From the NCBI GenBank assembly GCA_949358305.1, contig OX442323.1, positions 2,294,001 to 2,358,000 on the forward strand: DNA of 64,000 nucleotides. Direction: 5' to 3'. The position numbers and the translations under genes are program-made. Source of the DNA: Strigamia acuminata (taxonomy: Eukaryota > Arthropoda > Chilopoda > Geophilomorpha > Linotaeniidae). Position 1 is the first letter of the stretch. Every line of letters starts with the position of its first letter. This document shows, piece after piece, positions 37,001 to 47,700 of the stretch. The notes below the pieces were generated by a model that worked only from the letters and a program-made list of their open reading frames with translations, did not search any database and had not been told where the DNA came from.

Positions 37001-38541
37001 TTCAAATACCAAAGACATACAAGGAGGCAATGAACAGTGATCAAAAAGACAAATGGATCGAGGCAATGGGAGAAGAAATGATGGAAATGAAGAGATTGGG
37101 TGTATGGAAATTGGAAAAAAGAGAGAAAGCAAGAAAAACGATAAAATGCAAATGGATTTACAAAGTCAAACCAAATGAAGATGGAACAGAGGGAAGATAC
37201 AGAGCGAGATTGGTTGCTAATGGATGTGCTCAAACTTATGGAGTTGATGTAGAAGAAACATACTCGCCAGTGATTAGAATTGAATCAGTGAGATTTATAT
37301 TTGCATTTGCAGCAAAGCGTGGGAAACGTGTGCGATTACACGATGTAAAAACAGCGTATTTGAACGCGAAATTGAAGGAAAAAATATGGATGGAACAACC
37401 CGATGGATTCAAGGAAAAAGGAAGAGAAGATGAAGTTTGCTTTTTGATACGAAGCATATATGGACTGAAACAAAGTGGACGAACTTGGAATGAGCTAATT
37501 GACAAAATACTGAAGTCGACCGGATTACAACAATCCAAAGATGACGAATGCTTATATTATATATTTGTAGAAGTGGAATATATGATAATAGGGCTACACG
37601 TAGACGACATGTTAACAGTTGCTAGCGACATAACATATGAAAACAAAATTTTGGAAAAGTTGCGAAAAGCGGTAAATTTAGTCACTATTGGAGATGCGAA
37701 GGTCGTACTGGGAATGCAATTAGACCAGCTGGAAGGAAGAATTGTAGTGCACCAACAAGCTTACCTACAAAACTTGCTGAAGATGTACAACATGGACAAG
37801 TGTAATCCAGCAAAATCCCCAGGCGAACCGAACCAGAATATCGACGAATGCGCAGAAAGTGAAAAAGTGGATGCGAAAGCGTATCAAGAGCTATTAGGAA
37901 GACTATTATATTTGGCGACACATACCAGGCCAGATATAAGCTTTACTTTGGGAAACTTATCGAGATATAATCAGGAACCAAGACAAATCCACGAGGATGG
38001 ATTGAAAAGAGTAATTCGTTACCTTAAAGGGACAGCTGAATACGGTTTGACGTACGGAAGTGAAGGAAAAGAATTGGAAGTTTTTACAGACGCAAGTTGG
38101 GACAAAACCCCAGACAGCAAATCGTATTCGGGAGTTTTAATTCTGTACGGAAAGGATTTGATTCACTGGAAATCAAAGAAACAGAGTTTTGTGGCACAAT
38201 CAACCACAGAAAGTGAATTGGAAGCATTCACGGAGGGTGTCAAAGAATCAATGTGGTACAGGAATTTAATTGAAGATATAAGCAAGAACGAATTACAAGG
38301 AAAAGGAAAAATTTATTGCGATAGCTTGAATGTAATAACAATGATGACAGAAGGCACGCACAAGATGCGGACGAAATTTTTGAATCGAAGGGTAAATTTG
38401 GCCAAGGATTTAATCAAGAATGAAGGATTGGAAGCAGTGCATGTCCCCGGAGAAGAACAACTAGCAGATTTCCTAACCAAGAATTTATCCGGAGTGAAAA
38501 TTAAAGAAGTGATGGACATTTTAATGAACAATGATATTTGA
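34009..38541 (+). CDS. copia Gag-Pol polyprotein (1510 aa)
   Basis: One uninterrupted frame encodes structural and enzymatic proteins for reverse transcription and integration. Approximate residue order: an acidic Ser/Glu-rich start (1-60); a UBN2-type Gag domain (65-250); two CCHC zinc knuckles, CYNCSGKGHYKKDC and CYNCGRMGHISADC (274-307); aspartic protease DSGA (about 424); a GAG-pre-integrase HHCC region (about 550-600); integrase with D (HVDLMG, 620), D (SDNGGEF, 686) and E (VERQ, 721); an acidic linker containing RGRPKGT, an AT-hook-like motif (about 950); reverse transcriptase with HVDD in place of the usual YVDD (1198); RNase H with TDAS (1360). The PR-IN-RT-RH order defines Ty1/copia. 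No stop or frameshift, so it looks functional. The start is the first ATG after the primer site. The sense strand is strikingly A- and purine-rich. Confidence 0.97.
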   Translation: MNFWKQQGIGEENIKLPSSEEESTESSEEENTDSSESRNTQNSTLSESSDSSDSEHKMAPPNDNRGGIPALTDSNYALWACRLEDRLRGKKLWKSVILEDEPPQSQVKGDDADKKWNAYDDMNAKAKMIMIDNMCESKQMIYMHERNAKTLWEQIKTDMQSTAERTKLEAHHEVTHIKMEKNENIDEYCNRAQGLRQCFLQAGGKMEETELIFHIKNGLRREFQNAREALNFQTDIKMADLRSGLKLCEGEKQNNERKPTENVHKAREFKNIVCYNCSGKGHYKKDCRSRPKCYNCGRMGHISADCRDEKKTENNASRGRGRGRGTSGHRGKGKGPKENLMTAREIKTEHICDEIEEKIWKTEFKRDRDGELIPRKSLVSTGRKIKVCHCEKNENGTKMERTLMVREKTTETETNEQQIEWTSDSGATSHITRERDWLMNARDDCREIETASGVTNTEAIGDIRVSQDEGKIETLLTNVLYIPNITENLLSVPKMTDKGFIVVYDKEKVRIAHENEMKMTCNKYAMFGERIGDRYVIKTQLMPRERGLIAHEKIKTWHERMGHVNFGAISEMKTKNIVRGIECKDREEGQICDVCITSKLTRKTHKTITDRQSKTVLELIHVDLMGPLKPKTPTGKKYIMIMVDDFSRKINISLLERKNGAEEAIKTQIEKWERQKEKKVKFLRSDNGGEFTSDGFEHWLNERGIHHQLTTAFTPESNGIVERQNRTIMEMIRCLLKDSELPKYFWGEAALTAMKIRNHCVTKIHGLTPEEVWSDYKPSVAYFKKFGCTAYMLRKGHRKKLEDKCSVGIFIGYATNRKAYRIYDFKKNKVHETSDVKFDETTKGMHKWKNKGEIAETNTPRVDDSSEEEDEETIDLSTDEKEVINEQKEPDLEEGSNGDRIVSSENEEEIQEENTEIQNAEHENEGNVMMPNDDEQNTTNNENHEKGKRGRPKGTTKEEMQRKHEIEKNKKEEALKKQGVRRSERIKEKGFVLTTHEIQIPKTYKEAMNSDQKDKWIEAMGEEMMEMKRLGVWKLEKREKARKTIKCKWIYKVKPNEDGTEGRYRARLVANGCAQTYGVDVEETYSPVIRIESVRFIFAFAAKRGKRVRLHDVKTAYLNAKLKEKIWMEQPDGFKEKGREDEVCFLIRSIYGLKQSGRTWNELIDKILKSTGLQQSKDDECLYYIFVEVEYMIIGLHVDDMLTVASDITYENKILEKLRKAVNLVTIGDAKVVLGMQLDQLEGRIVVHQQAYLQNLLKMYNMDKCNPAKSPGEPNQNIDECAESEKVDAKAYQELLGRLLYLATHTRPDISFTLGNLSRYNQEPRQIHEDGLKRVIRYLKGTAEYGLTYGSEGKELEVFTDASWDKTPDSKSYSGVLILYGKDLIHWKSKKQSFVAQSTTESELEAFTEGVKESMWYRNLIEDISKNELQGKGKIYCDSLNVITMMTEGTHKMRTKFLNRRVNLAKDLIKNEGLEAVHVPGEEQLADFLTKNLSGVKIKEVMDILMNNDI

Positions 38542-38590
38542 ATAATTTATAAGTGATGTTTTTATTTTTAATGAGTGTACAATTATAATA

Positions 38591-38604
38591 TCAAGAGGGG
38601 GATT
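38591..38604 (+). other. copia polypurine tract
   Basis: AAGAGGGGGATT lies immediately before the 3' LTR, the expected place and composition for the plus-strand primer. Confidence 0.8.
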
Positions 38605-38806
38605 TGTTAGAGAGTTTGTTATTTAATTATACCTTGTTTGAGATTATCTTTTGTTGTTGCTAGGAATGATGGGAATTGTTATACTGATACGATGAAGCTG
38701 TAATGCGTGTGTACTCAACCTGTGTAATTTGATATTAGTTTGGAACATTATACTTGTTTATTCATCTTGTATGTGAGTTGTGAACTTTATTCCACCGAAT
38801 CTAACA
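38605..38806 (+). repeat. copia 3' LTR
   Basis: 202 bp, identical by eye to the LTR at 33700-33901, followed by the target duplication ACCAC. Confidence 0.95.
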
Positions 38807-38932
38807 ACCACGATTTAAAATGATCCGCGACTCGATTGAATCGTTCAATCCAGTCGCGGATCATTTTAGATCGTGGTTGCGCAGTTTAGCTGGCCGTTTA
38901 GATGGAGAGAAAACCTCTATCGACAAATTTTA

Positions 38933-40357
38933 GGAATTTTCATTCACCGTATAAGCGAAGTTAACTCATAAATTTAATTAATGTTTGTTAATCGTTCGGG
39001 AAAAGCGATCAAGAAAATAAACAGATTGAGTGAATGAGTTCATTGAATTCGAATAAACCTGTTCTTGTTCTCGTTGTTGCTACAGCAAAAGCTGATTGAA
39101 TAACTGATAATTGAAACATCCTTGCTTAAATACTACGTAGCTTGTAGGTTATGTCATATGGACGTTCCCATCACGTCATTACGACGTTTCCATAGTGTCC
39201 CGAATCTGGCAATCGCTAGAAATAAGACTTTTTTTTTTTAGGCTAAAAATGGATTCAGACACACAACGGTGTGGTTGGAGGATTTAAGAAAAATAACTAA
39301 AGTCTTGTCTTTTAAACAGGAGACTCCAATTAAGATTTTCCTTCAGGGAAGATTAGGACCTTCTCATCATTCTGATAATACAATCATTACGCCTACGACC
39401 TTTGGGTCAAAAACCTTTGTTCTTTAAATTAATAAAGCATACTTTGCACACATACAAGCCTTAATAATTCATTTCTCATTTAGCCTGGTCTAAGCAGTGT
39501 TACACCTGCATGGCAGCACATTTCTTCTTTTAGAGCATTTTTTTGTTGCTTGTTTGCTCTTCGTGGTTTTTCCTTCTGTATCCACATTGCAGACTTCTCA
39601 GATCTATTATTCAGTTGAATGTGATAACTTTTGGGCTTTTATCAGACACACCAAAGCAAAATCAGAGTATGATAAGTTCACTGTGAAGCTCAGAAACCCA
39701 GAGCTTTCAGGTTGGGAGCACCAAACTGGCCGCAAACGAACAATAGGTAGTACCTGCACAGAAGTAGTGCAACTGCCTGGTGATGGGAAAACTGACAGTT
39801 CGATTTGCAGCAATTGCAAGTGTAGTGTCCTCGTAGAAGTTGGAAAATAAGGATGGATGGCAGCACATTGAATATGATGCAGCATCCCAAATGGTTCACA
39901 AAATATAACTGCATTTCGCGGAATTAAGTATATTATTTGTGTATTAAATAATGCATTTCATAATACAATTGAAAAAATGCATTTTATAATACAATTGAAA
40001 AAAAATAATTTCAATGTATTTTTGAACCATATGGGAGAGATGGTGACTTGGGTAACGTGATTTGTTGCGTTACATTATGAGGGTTAGAAACGTTATGGCA
40101 AGGGCGAAAGTAGAGGGCGCTTTTATAGCGTTAGGGGAGTTACAGAACGCTTCATGGTAGTACAATTTAGTAGGAATTGATTGTGATTGTGTTGTTCACA
40201 GAATTAGGCCATGCATAAAGCTTCTTGTGGGAAATCTTTTTTTGACGGACGGAGCCTTGCATTTTCACCGGGAACTGCAGAAAGCAGAAAAAGACCAGTT
40301 AAAGGTGAATGGCAAATGCAGTTGCCTTAAGAGCAGTGTCTTCTATCAGACAAGGAC
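38933..40357. other. intergenic, mostly unassigned
   Basis: It holds the MITE at 39888-40034. A 117-codon ORF at 39497-39850 has a hydrophobic start and a late CSNCKCSVLVEVGK segment but no family I recognise and no splice context, so I do not call it a gene. Confidence 0.4.
39888..40034. mobile_element. MITE, ATGGTTCAAAAATA family, copy 2
   Basis: Left end AAATGGTTCACAAAATATAA and right end TATTTTTGAACCATATGGG. The interior shares GTATTAAATAATGCATTTCA with 6372-6686. Shorter than copy 1. Confidence 0.55.
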
Positions 40358-40432
40358 GAGGTCATCCGGCCGACTACTGATAACACCCAATGATGCTTGA
40401 CTTCTGGGTTCCAATGGGAAACAAGTGATCAG
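40358..40432 (-). mobile_element. 5S-rRNA-derived SINE fragment, copy 2
   Basis: It shares ATCAGACAAGGA, ACTACTGA-AACACCCAATGATGCTT, and GGGAAACAAGTGATCAGC with copy 1 at 7391-7460, but is more diverged from 5S rRNA. Shared flanks on both sides support a common SINE body extending beyond the 5S-like part. Confidence 0.45.
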
Positions 40433-40540
40433 CTTGTGGTTTGTTTCGATCAATAAAATTGATGGCTATCAATTCTGCTCTGTTGGTTACAAGCAAAGAT
40501 GCAGTTTTTTAACAGCATTTAGAGACAAATTAGTCATTAT

Positions 40541-41034
40541 GATGTAAAGTTTTGTGATTCTGATGTAAAATCTAATAATTTGGTGTAAAATCTAGTAATT
40601 TGGTGAAAAATCTAGTAATTTGATGTAAAATCTAGTAATTTGGTGTAAAATCTAGTAATTTGGTGTAAAATCGAGTAATTTGGTGTAAAATCTAGTAATT
40701 TGGTGTAAAATCTAGTAATTTGGTGTAAAATCTAGTAATTTGGTGTAAAATCTAGTAATTTGGTGTAAAATCTAGTAATTTGGTGTAAAATCTAGTAATT
40801 TGGTGTAAAATCTAGTAATTTGGTGTAAAATCTAGTAATTTTGTGTAAAATCTAGTAATTTGGTGTAAAATCTAGTAATTATTTGTGTAAAATCTAGTAA
40901 TTTGGTGAAAAATCTAGTAATTTGGTGTAAAATCTAGTAATTTGGTGTAAAATCTAGTAATTTAGTGTAAAATCTAGTAATTTGGTGTAAAATCTAGTAA
41001 TTTGGTGTAAAATCTAGTAATTTGGTGTAAAATC
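40541..41034. repeat. 20-bp satellite array, about 25 copies
   Basis: The unit is GTGTAAAATCTAGTAATTTG. Most units are identical; variants (GATG, GTGA, CGAG) and one 4-base insertion near 40880 appear mainly near the edges and in the centre. Confidence 0.95.
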
Positions 41035-41504
41035 AAATTGATTCTGTTGATGTACATACAGGTAATTCTATGATTTCCTCCAATTCACATTATTTTCCAC
41101 CAGTATCCACATAAAAAAACGTACGAAAAAATCACTGAAATCACAAAAAACTAAAATAAAAAGAAAATCCTTGTATTGAGAATAATTTCCTTCTACGTTT
41201 CCAATCCTATTATCTCTCGAAATCACCGTGTTCATCCTTCCGAATGTAAATCCCAATTTAAATATCATAAAAAGACAAAAACCCAATATAAAAATGAGCC
41301 AGCTTCGGTTTAAACAGCAAATTACCAGACACGAACCTCTTTGCTTTGCCATTACTGAGCAGCACCAGGTGCATCTATCAGCTTCACTAACATTAGACCC
41401 AGGTACAAGTGATGATGCTTTTCTCTAAACATTGTGTCTTGTAATTACTTGGGAGGGCGGAAAACTACGAAACAGAGTACAACAAGAGATTGTTTAGTTG
41501 AAAG

Positions 41505-41536
<32 letters not shown>

Positions 41537-43480
41537 CTTTTTCCTCCACAGTACCAAACACGTAAAAGAAAAAAGAAACGACGAAGAAAAAAAAGAATGC
41601 TGTTCCTTTTTTTTTTCTTTTTTTTTTTTGTCTTTTCTTTCTGCTCACTTATTTCCCAAGACCACACGTGAATCTTGCAGCAAGATTCAACTGCAAATGA
41701 TGCGAGTCTGTTCGCTTGGAAACGGATTCAATTAGTTTCCCTCCGAAAAGATGATGATGCTTCTGCAGGTCTAAGATTACTTCCAGAGCACTTCCTGGTT
41801 TTCGTCCGAGTCCAACGCGCTTCTTGATTACAATCTTTAGCATTGTGTGAGTGCGACTTAAAATCGGATCCCTGCATACACCAGGTGGACGACGTTGAAA
41901 CCCTGCACTAAATTCCAATATACCGAAATAGATCCGCGAAAAAGCAAAAAAAATAAAATAAAATATTTCTTTTTTTTCTTCACTTTTTCCTCTTCTTCTT
42001 CTTCTTCTCTCAATTCGGCAGTAAAAAAATGTGGAAAATAAAACTGGATTTCAAGGATGTAACTCGAGGAATGTTTGCATTTGCACCTTTATGCACTTTA
42101 AAATTTCCCATGCATCACGTGGCACTGGTATTGATTTCTCCCGCAGCTCTTGGGACAAATCATATGATGAGACGGGAGCGGTTATTGGCAATTCCTGCAC
42201 ATCGCCGTCAATGAATGAATGTATTCATCAAATGCTCTGATTCCTCAATTAACAACTTTTTGCTCTGTTTCATCATCTTGGAGGTCACAACAAGAGTTCA
42301 AATTTAAAGTAAACGGCGAAGCAAAGGTTCGTTTTGCTGTTTGAATGCCACGAAAGACTTTGTAACCAGATCGAGTGGACGTGTTGTTCTTTCCTTGGGT
42401 GAACTTTTACATTCTTTCAAGTTAAGACTAACTTGAAATCGATTTTGAACGCGAAAGATTAACAATAACAGGCGACACTTTATTGTTACGAGACGATTCG
42501 AGGTTTTGGAAAACTTGCAGTGTGTTAGAATTAACATTGGTTTTTGCTCGTTGACGGTCAAAATGGTCAGTAGAGGCCAGCGAGTGGAATTTACAAATTT
42601 TATTCATTCTAACTATTGATCTGTCCTCTTCGTCCTAGTAAAAGAGTTAATGGTGTGAGTGCAGGACGAACTTTAGATGGTCAGGGGAGTACCACAAGGC
42701 GCTGGACATACGTCACAATTAAAGAAAAGACACTTAAGACACTGTTTTGGTTTCTAGTGACCTGCTGGATAAGCTCCGGCTAAGGAGCCAGAACAGGCTG
42801 ATGGAGAAACGTGGGTTTGAACCACGAGTTGAAGCGGGAAATTCTCCACAGAGGATCGAATACAACCGGCGTTATGGCGCCGCGGCTGAATCCAGTCTAT
42901 TCACGCTTTGAAATATACGACATTTTATTATCGTTTATCACACAATTGTTTACCAAAACGTATTTTATGAATTTTTAAATTAAAGTACTTTAATTTAATG
43001 CCGATAGCAGCATTACAAGTTAGATTGGCATCCATCTTGTTTTAATCCACTCCATGACAAAATGGGACGAGTTTTGCAGTCACGACATCTGGTTTAAGAA
43101 ACATTTCTTAAACTTGAGATGTAGAAAGGTTGTAGAAAGTCTGCCATTTTGTTTTGACTTTTCGAAAACCTATGCCTCAACAAAGAAAATTTAAATGTGG
43201 TGTGCCAATCACTAGCAAGTCTACTTTAAAGTGTTTCATTTTTTAGTATTCGCCCTCTGTAGTGTGAATACAATTTTTTTTAAAAGTCGGTGAATTCTGT
43301 ACAAAAAGCGGTTCAAAAAAAAAAAAAAAAAAAAAAAAAAACATTAAAAAAAAAGACCTACAAAAGGCTTTAAAAACAAATATAGAAGAAAAATAAAGTT
43401 TCGGCAACTCCGGTAAGTTTTGACACAAGTTTTGACACAAGCTGTATTTTTTGTTAACAGTTCAGTCTTCATTTAACTGT
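41035..43480. other. intergenic, largely unassigned
   Basis: Apart from a run of about 26 As (41511-41536) and the tRNA-like stretch at 42754-42830, I recognise nothing. The region 41640-42560 is less AT-rich and of higher complexity than its surroundings. It contains short ORFs on both strands without known motifs; exons cannot be excluded. Confidence 0.3.
42754..42830 (+). ncRNA. tRNA-like sequence, possible tRNA-derived SINE head
   Basis: It has CTGCTGGATAAGC (box A-like), a GCTCC-GGCTAA-GGAGC stem-loop where an anticodon arm would be, and CGTGGGTTTGAACCACG, a T-arm-like hairpin with a box B-like GGTTTGAACC. The acceptor stem does not pair, so it is not an intact tRNA gene. A tRNA-derived SINE or decayed tRNA is the likeliest reading. 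Confidence 0.3.
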
Positions 43481-43684
43481 TTCATTGCAAGAAAAGAGCC
43501 GGTACGAGGCGAGGGAGGATGAGTATAGAAAGCGATACGATTTTGGAAATTATTACTACATTCCGTGTCAGTTGCTTCTGACAGATGAACGCAATCCGAG
43601 ACACACAGCAGAGCAATAAAATAAGACAACTGTCACGGCACGGCAGACTCGTGCCAGCTCCTTTTATTAATCCATCCAAGGACA

Positions 43685-43872
43685 ATGGCGGCAGAAATAG
43701 CGGAGGGGGAGTCGTCCATTTTTATATGGGCGACAAATCACACAAGACAACCCCGGTACGAGGACATCCCCATTGATTTCGATGGGCATGACTCGACTAC
43801 TAAACACCGCAGCAACAACGTGAATAAAATTCGGGGGAAAAAGGTCGTAGGAGAGAATCGAATGCGAGTTCG
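43685..43872 (+). CDS. candidate first coding exon of an unidentified gene
   Basis: ATG in good context (GGACAATGGCGG) opens 62 codons, with segments such as PRYEDIPIDFDGHD and KIRGKKVVGENRMRVR. The frame leads straight into TTCG|GTGAGTG, a strong splice donor (GT at 43873), leaving phase 2. The preceding 200 bases are less AT-rich and contain several CpGs, as a promoter might. A possible acceptor, TTTTCTGCAG, occurs near 44143, but the reading after it stops within 20 codons. I do not recognise the protein. It may be a real gene start or a transposon-derived or chance ORF. Confidence 0.35.
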
Positions 43873-44756
43873 GTGAGTGACAAGTGAGCATTTTAAACAA
43901 AACAAAAGTAAATTGGTGATAATTTATTTGATTCCGAGCGGCCATTATGTTTCACTTTGTGTCGTTATCGTTGGAGATGATGTTATCGGGGTAATGTGAA
44001 ATCGTAATAAAGAACTCATCGTTGATGAATTGAAGCTTTGTTGTGTAAAAATATTAAAGGGGGAAACTAAATACTCCGTATTTTAGTTTTTATGTTTTTG
44101 TGTTTGTTTTACGTTTTATTTTATTTTTTAATTTTCTGCAGTAATTTGTCATGGTTCAACGTCTGGTGTGTATCTTTCTGCACCTTGTGGTGATAACCCA
44201 AATGGATTAGTTTCCCCTCTAAAATGGGCATAATTTGATCCAGATTCTGCACATGCGCAACATCCGGGTCCTACAGAATTTCATAGGAATTTGACAAACA
44301 CGTGTGTTTGACCACAACAAAGATGGCCGCCACAGCACGTGGACATATGCAAGTGTCCCTTTGCAATTAATTTTATATACATTTCGATTAATTTTATATA
44401 TTTCACCAACAGACAACATTGGGTTTAGTATGTCCTTTAGATGCCTTAAGATGGGTCTTTTTTGACCCAGTTAATCTTTGGTTTCAAATTATAAACAAAA
44501 TTAGAAAATTAAAAAAAATTCAATTGTGGTGAAGTGTCTAGTGATGTTTTCAAAGAAATAGTCGGCAAAAATCAAATAAAAAAAATTATTTTACAAAAAA
44601 AAATGATTTTTTAAAAATGGTGTCACAAAAAAATCCATCTTAGGGTTGAAAGGGTTAAATAAATGCAAGCAGAAATCAGCGCAAATATGATTAGACTCTG
44701 TAAATCCTCTTGCACCTGATTACAGAGTATAATACAAAAATTCCAAAGTAAAAAGA

Positions 44757-45000
44757 GGCACAAGTCCTAAAGTAGAAGACTACAAAAGTATAAATGCACA
44801 AAGTACAAAAGTACAAAAGTACAAATGCAAAAAGTGCAAAAGTACAAAACTTCAAATGAACAAAGTACTAATTACAAAAGTACAAATGCACTAAGTACAA
44901 AGTACAAAGTACAAAGCACAAAAGTACAAAAGTACAAAGTACAAAGTATAAAAATAGAAAGTGCAAAATTACAAAGTGCAAAATACAAAAGTACAAAATA
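44757..45000. repeat. degenerate AAAGTACAA short tandem repeat
   Basis: Runs of ACAAAAGTACAAA and ACAAAGTACAAAGTGC with an irregular period of 8-11 bases. The ORFs crossing it (44825-45034 and others) are composition artefacts. Confidence 0.8.
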
Positions 45001-45689
45001 TGGTTATTATAATATTACGACAACAAAACTTTGACATTTTCATGCAATTTGTGCAAAATGTGCCACCGTTTTTAAGTGAAAACCGAGACTCGTTTACTTT
45101 TCATGCAATTCAATCTTCATATAGCCATCAAGAGTGCATGACTTTCATCCCCTCTTTAGTGGAAATTTCATCCCAGTGCATCAAAATCCGCACTCAGACC
45201 AATTCACTCGGAAACCCAACCTTAATCCCTAAACTTAAATTACACATAAAAAATAAACAAAAAAACAAAAAAAAAACCCTAAACTTTTTTACACAATACC
45301 TACACTTGGCTCGATTTTCTGCTTTCATCCCAATTGTGCCTGGGAGATACGAAAAGACTTTTCATTTTGGGATAAAGTAGGAAAATAATGAAAAACTCCT
45401 TCAAGCAATTATGCATTATAATGAAAATAAAATTCCTCAATATAATCCTATTAAAGTAGATAATAATTCAAAATTGAAAAAAAAAATTCCCTGCTGTTTA
45501 TCGCATACTCAACTCTGCCCAAAAAAGTCACAAAACTGCCTAATTTTATACAAAATGCATTAGGTGCATTCAGGAGTTTACATTTTTACTATTCTATAGA
45601 CAAAAAGGACAAAAAAACAGCCATATACCATCATCAAAAACTGCACTAAACAGCTAACCACAACTACAATTTTGCCAAATTCATACTGC

Positions 45690-46130
45690 GCATCCCATTC
45701 TGCGCAGATGATTTCCTAACGCCCGTCGTTTCTTTAGCAGTGCTAAGCCTAACATTAGGCCTAATACTTTGTTCGCACCATAAAGTTTGGGCTAGCCTAA
45801 GATTTAAATCTAGTTCTAGTTCTTAGTGCAAACGCATCCAGTCCAAAACTATCTAGTTTAAAAATTTTCAAACTAGATAATTCTAATCCAGTTATGTAAA
45901 CTAGATAATTGCCAATGTCACTTCCCACAATTCCGTGCGCAGTATGGTCAGTTGATTGTCTATAGGCTTCATGCTAGCCTAAATATGTGGATTTTTTATT
46001 CTTGGTGCGAATGCATTAGCCTACTCATTTTGTAGGCTAAATCATCCAGAACTAGATTTAAATTTCAGGCTAGCCGGAGCTTTCTGGTGCGAACAAGGTA
46101 TAATAATACGAAAATAAAGCAAATAAACAA
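45690..46130. repeat. fragment related to the arm of the 49372-63469 foldback element, interrupted
   Basis: TTTAGCAGTGCTAAGCCTAA, then CATTAGGCCTAATA at its left, and AATACGAAAATAAAGCAAAT, then AAACAAC at its right, match one uninterrupted stretch at about 49530-49592. The MITE at 45765-46102 sits exactly at the join. Confidence 0.6.
45765..46102. mobile_element. MITE, ATACCTTGTTCGCAC family, copy 2
   Basis: The left end CTTTGTTCGCACCATAAAGT and the right end CTTTCTGGTGCGAACAAGG are inverted repeats that continue through GGGCTAGCC. The interior matches 8825-9607 in reverse. The flanking repeat is continuous elsewhere (49530-49592), which confirms insertion here. Confidence 0.75.
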
Positions 46131-47700
46131 CAATAAACTCATTAACAAAAGTAATTTATGGTAACAAAATAATGCTGCTTAATTTCCTCTGTGTGCAACA
46201 AGCTTGACAAACGCCATGTTAAATGCATAAACAGAATGCTGAATTTGGCTTCAAGATACCGGGCGCAAACTGCAGAGTGGTTTTTCAAATATTTTATGCA
46301 ACCTGGTTTAAGTTTTTACAACTAAATTCAAAATGGCTGCCACAAAAAACCTGAAGCAAAAGCAGAATTATGTTGCAAATAAAAGAACACGAAAAAACAC
46401 GAAAAAACCACGTGCACACAAAGTTTGAAATTATTGATTACCAGTAAAAACAAACAACCCAACCAACCAACCAAATATGAAATATTAAAAAAAAATAACT
46501 TTAAAAATATTGTAAGTCAATATGAATAATTCAATGTGTGTTTCAATTCGAATTCCCTATCAGAGTGAAATTTCCCTCACAAGCGATAGTTGCCCCTGAG
46601 CATGAGACGAGCTGTCCCTCACGGCACGCAAGTTGAGATGGAAGCCTTCTATTGATTTATCCAGGGCCTCCATTCAAATGTAGTCGGTTGTGGTGGCCCA
46701 CCGGCACACGTGATACTTCCTATCCCCTCTCTTCTCCCGTGATGAATTAATTCCACCCAACCTTGTTTCCTGCTGCTTATGTCAACATGAATTGCGCAAA
46801 CCCGACTACATCTGAAGCCTCTGGAATTTATTCTGCACATGATGAGGGTTGATTCACTTCATAAATTCGCCGGGTGATTAATTGCATTTCAAATTTCAAC
46901 TCCATTTTCCCATCAAAATTAACAGGCCCACCTGTTTAGTTTTACTTTTATTTAAAGAGCAGCCTCGCTGGCTGCGGATAATTGAATATCCTACCTTTTT
47001 CTACACCGCACACTAATCAAATTAATTATTCCCTGCTCACTAGTTCACACCTGGCGGATATACTGCAGAAAATGGCTTCGTAGAGAGAGAAATGAAAATT
47101 GGAAAACACAAAACTCAAATATTATTTACTGCGATATCCTACACCCGGATGATCAGACTAACCGGTCAAGATTGGTTCGAAAACTCTTTTTTGACCGTAT
47201 CTCTGCAACGATCCCAGATATGCAAATTCCGACCCCGGCAATCGATTTTTTTAGCTCTTTTCCTATTGTTTGAACACCTGGTCGGCACTTTTTTATTTTT
47301 TGACCAAATCTGGTCATTTTTCCTCAACCGAGTTCCGAAGAAATAACAAATATTTTCTATCAAGATCCTCTTGGTTCATTTTTAGAAGTATTTTTATACT
47401 GTCCATTTGTAACCTTGATGCAATAGTGTTAGAAATTGTTAGCAGGTATAGTGGGTTGGATAAATCAAGGAGCCATAACACATCAATTTACCCATCACAG
47501 AAAACAACTTTATTTCTGTGTGCTATACTGGTGTGTAGAAGAATTCACAGAGTCAAGCGACAAATCACATGACCTCTTAACCAGACAAAACACTAAGAAA
47601 AGGATAAATCATCCAGGTAATCAATAAATCGAAACAAATTAAAATATAATAGTAAGATATGCGAACAAAAACTTGTAATTTCAAATGCTTATCACTTTGA
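46131..47700. other. intergenic, nothing recognised
   Basis: Mixed-composition sequence; a less AT-rich part lies at 46560-47000. ORFs at 46649-46840 and 47092-47572 have no known domain or splice context. Confidence 0.3.

Larger units (their letters stand above)
33700..38806 (+). mobile_element. intact Ty1/copia LTR retrotransposon (5107 bp)
   Basis: It has identical 202-bp LTRs, a primer site, a single Gag-Pol ORF and a polypurine tract. It is flanked by the 5-bp duplication ACCAC (33695-33699 and 38807-38811). Identical LTRs with an open 1510-codon frame mean a recent insertion that may still be active. It sits upstream of the sarcoglycan gene in opposite orientation. Confidence 0.97.
33639..38932. 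mobile_element. hairpin MITE (about 180 bp) split by the copia element
   Basis: The left arm 33639-33699 (AAAATTTGTCGATAGAGG, TTTTCTCTCCATCTGAACTG, ACTGCGCAACCAC) and its continuation after the retrotransposon (GATTTAAAATGATCCGCGAC) pair with the right arm (GTCGCGGATCATTTTAGATC, GTGGTTGCGCAGTTTAGC, AACCTCTATCGACAAATTTT). Arms are about 90 bp with roughly eight mismatches around a TCG centre. The copia element inserted at ACCAC within the left arm. Confidence 0.8.

Noticed and set aside
39497-39850. 117-codon plus-strand ORF with hydrophobic N terminus
   Set aside because: Could pass for a secreted protein, but I see no promoter, family motif or partner exon; kept only as a note.
44825-45380. 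ORFs rich in Ser/Lys/Tyr
   Set aside because: First part is the AAAGTACAA repeat; the rest has no domain or splice context.
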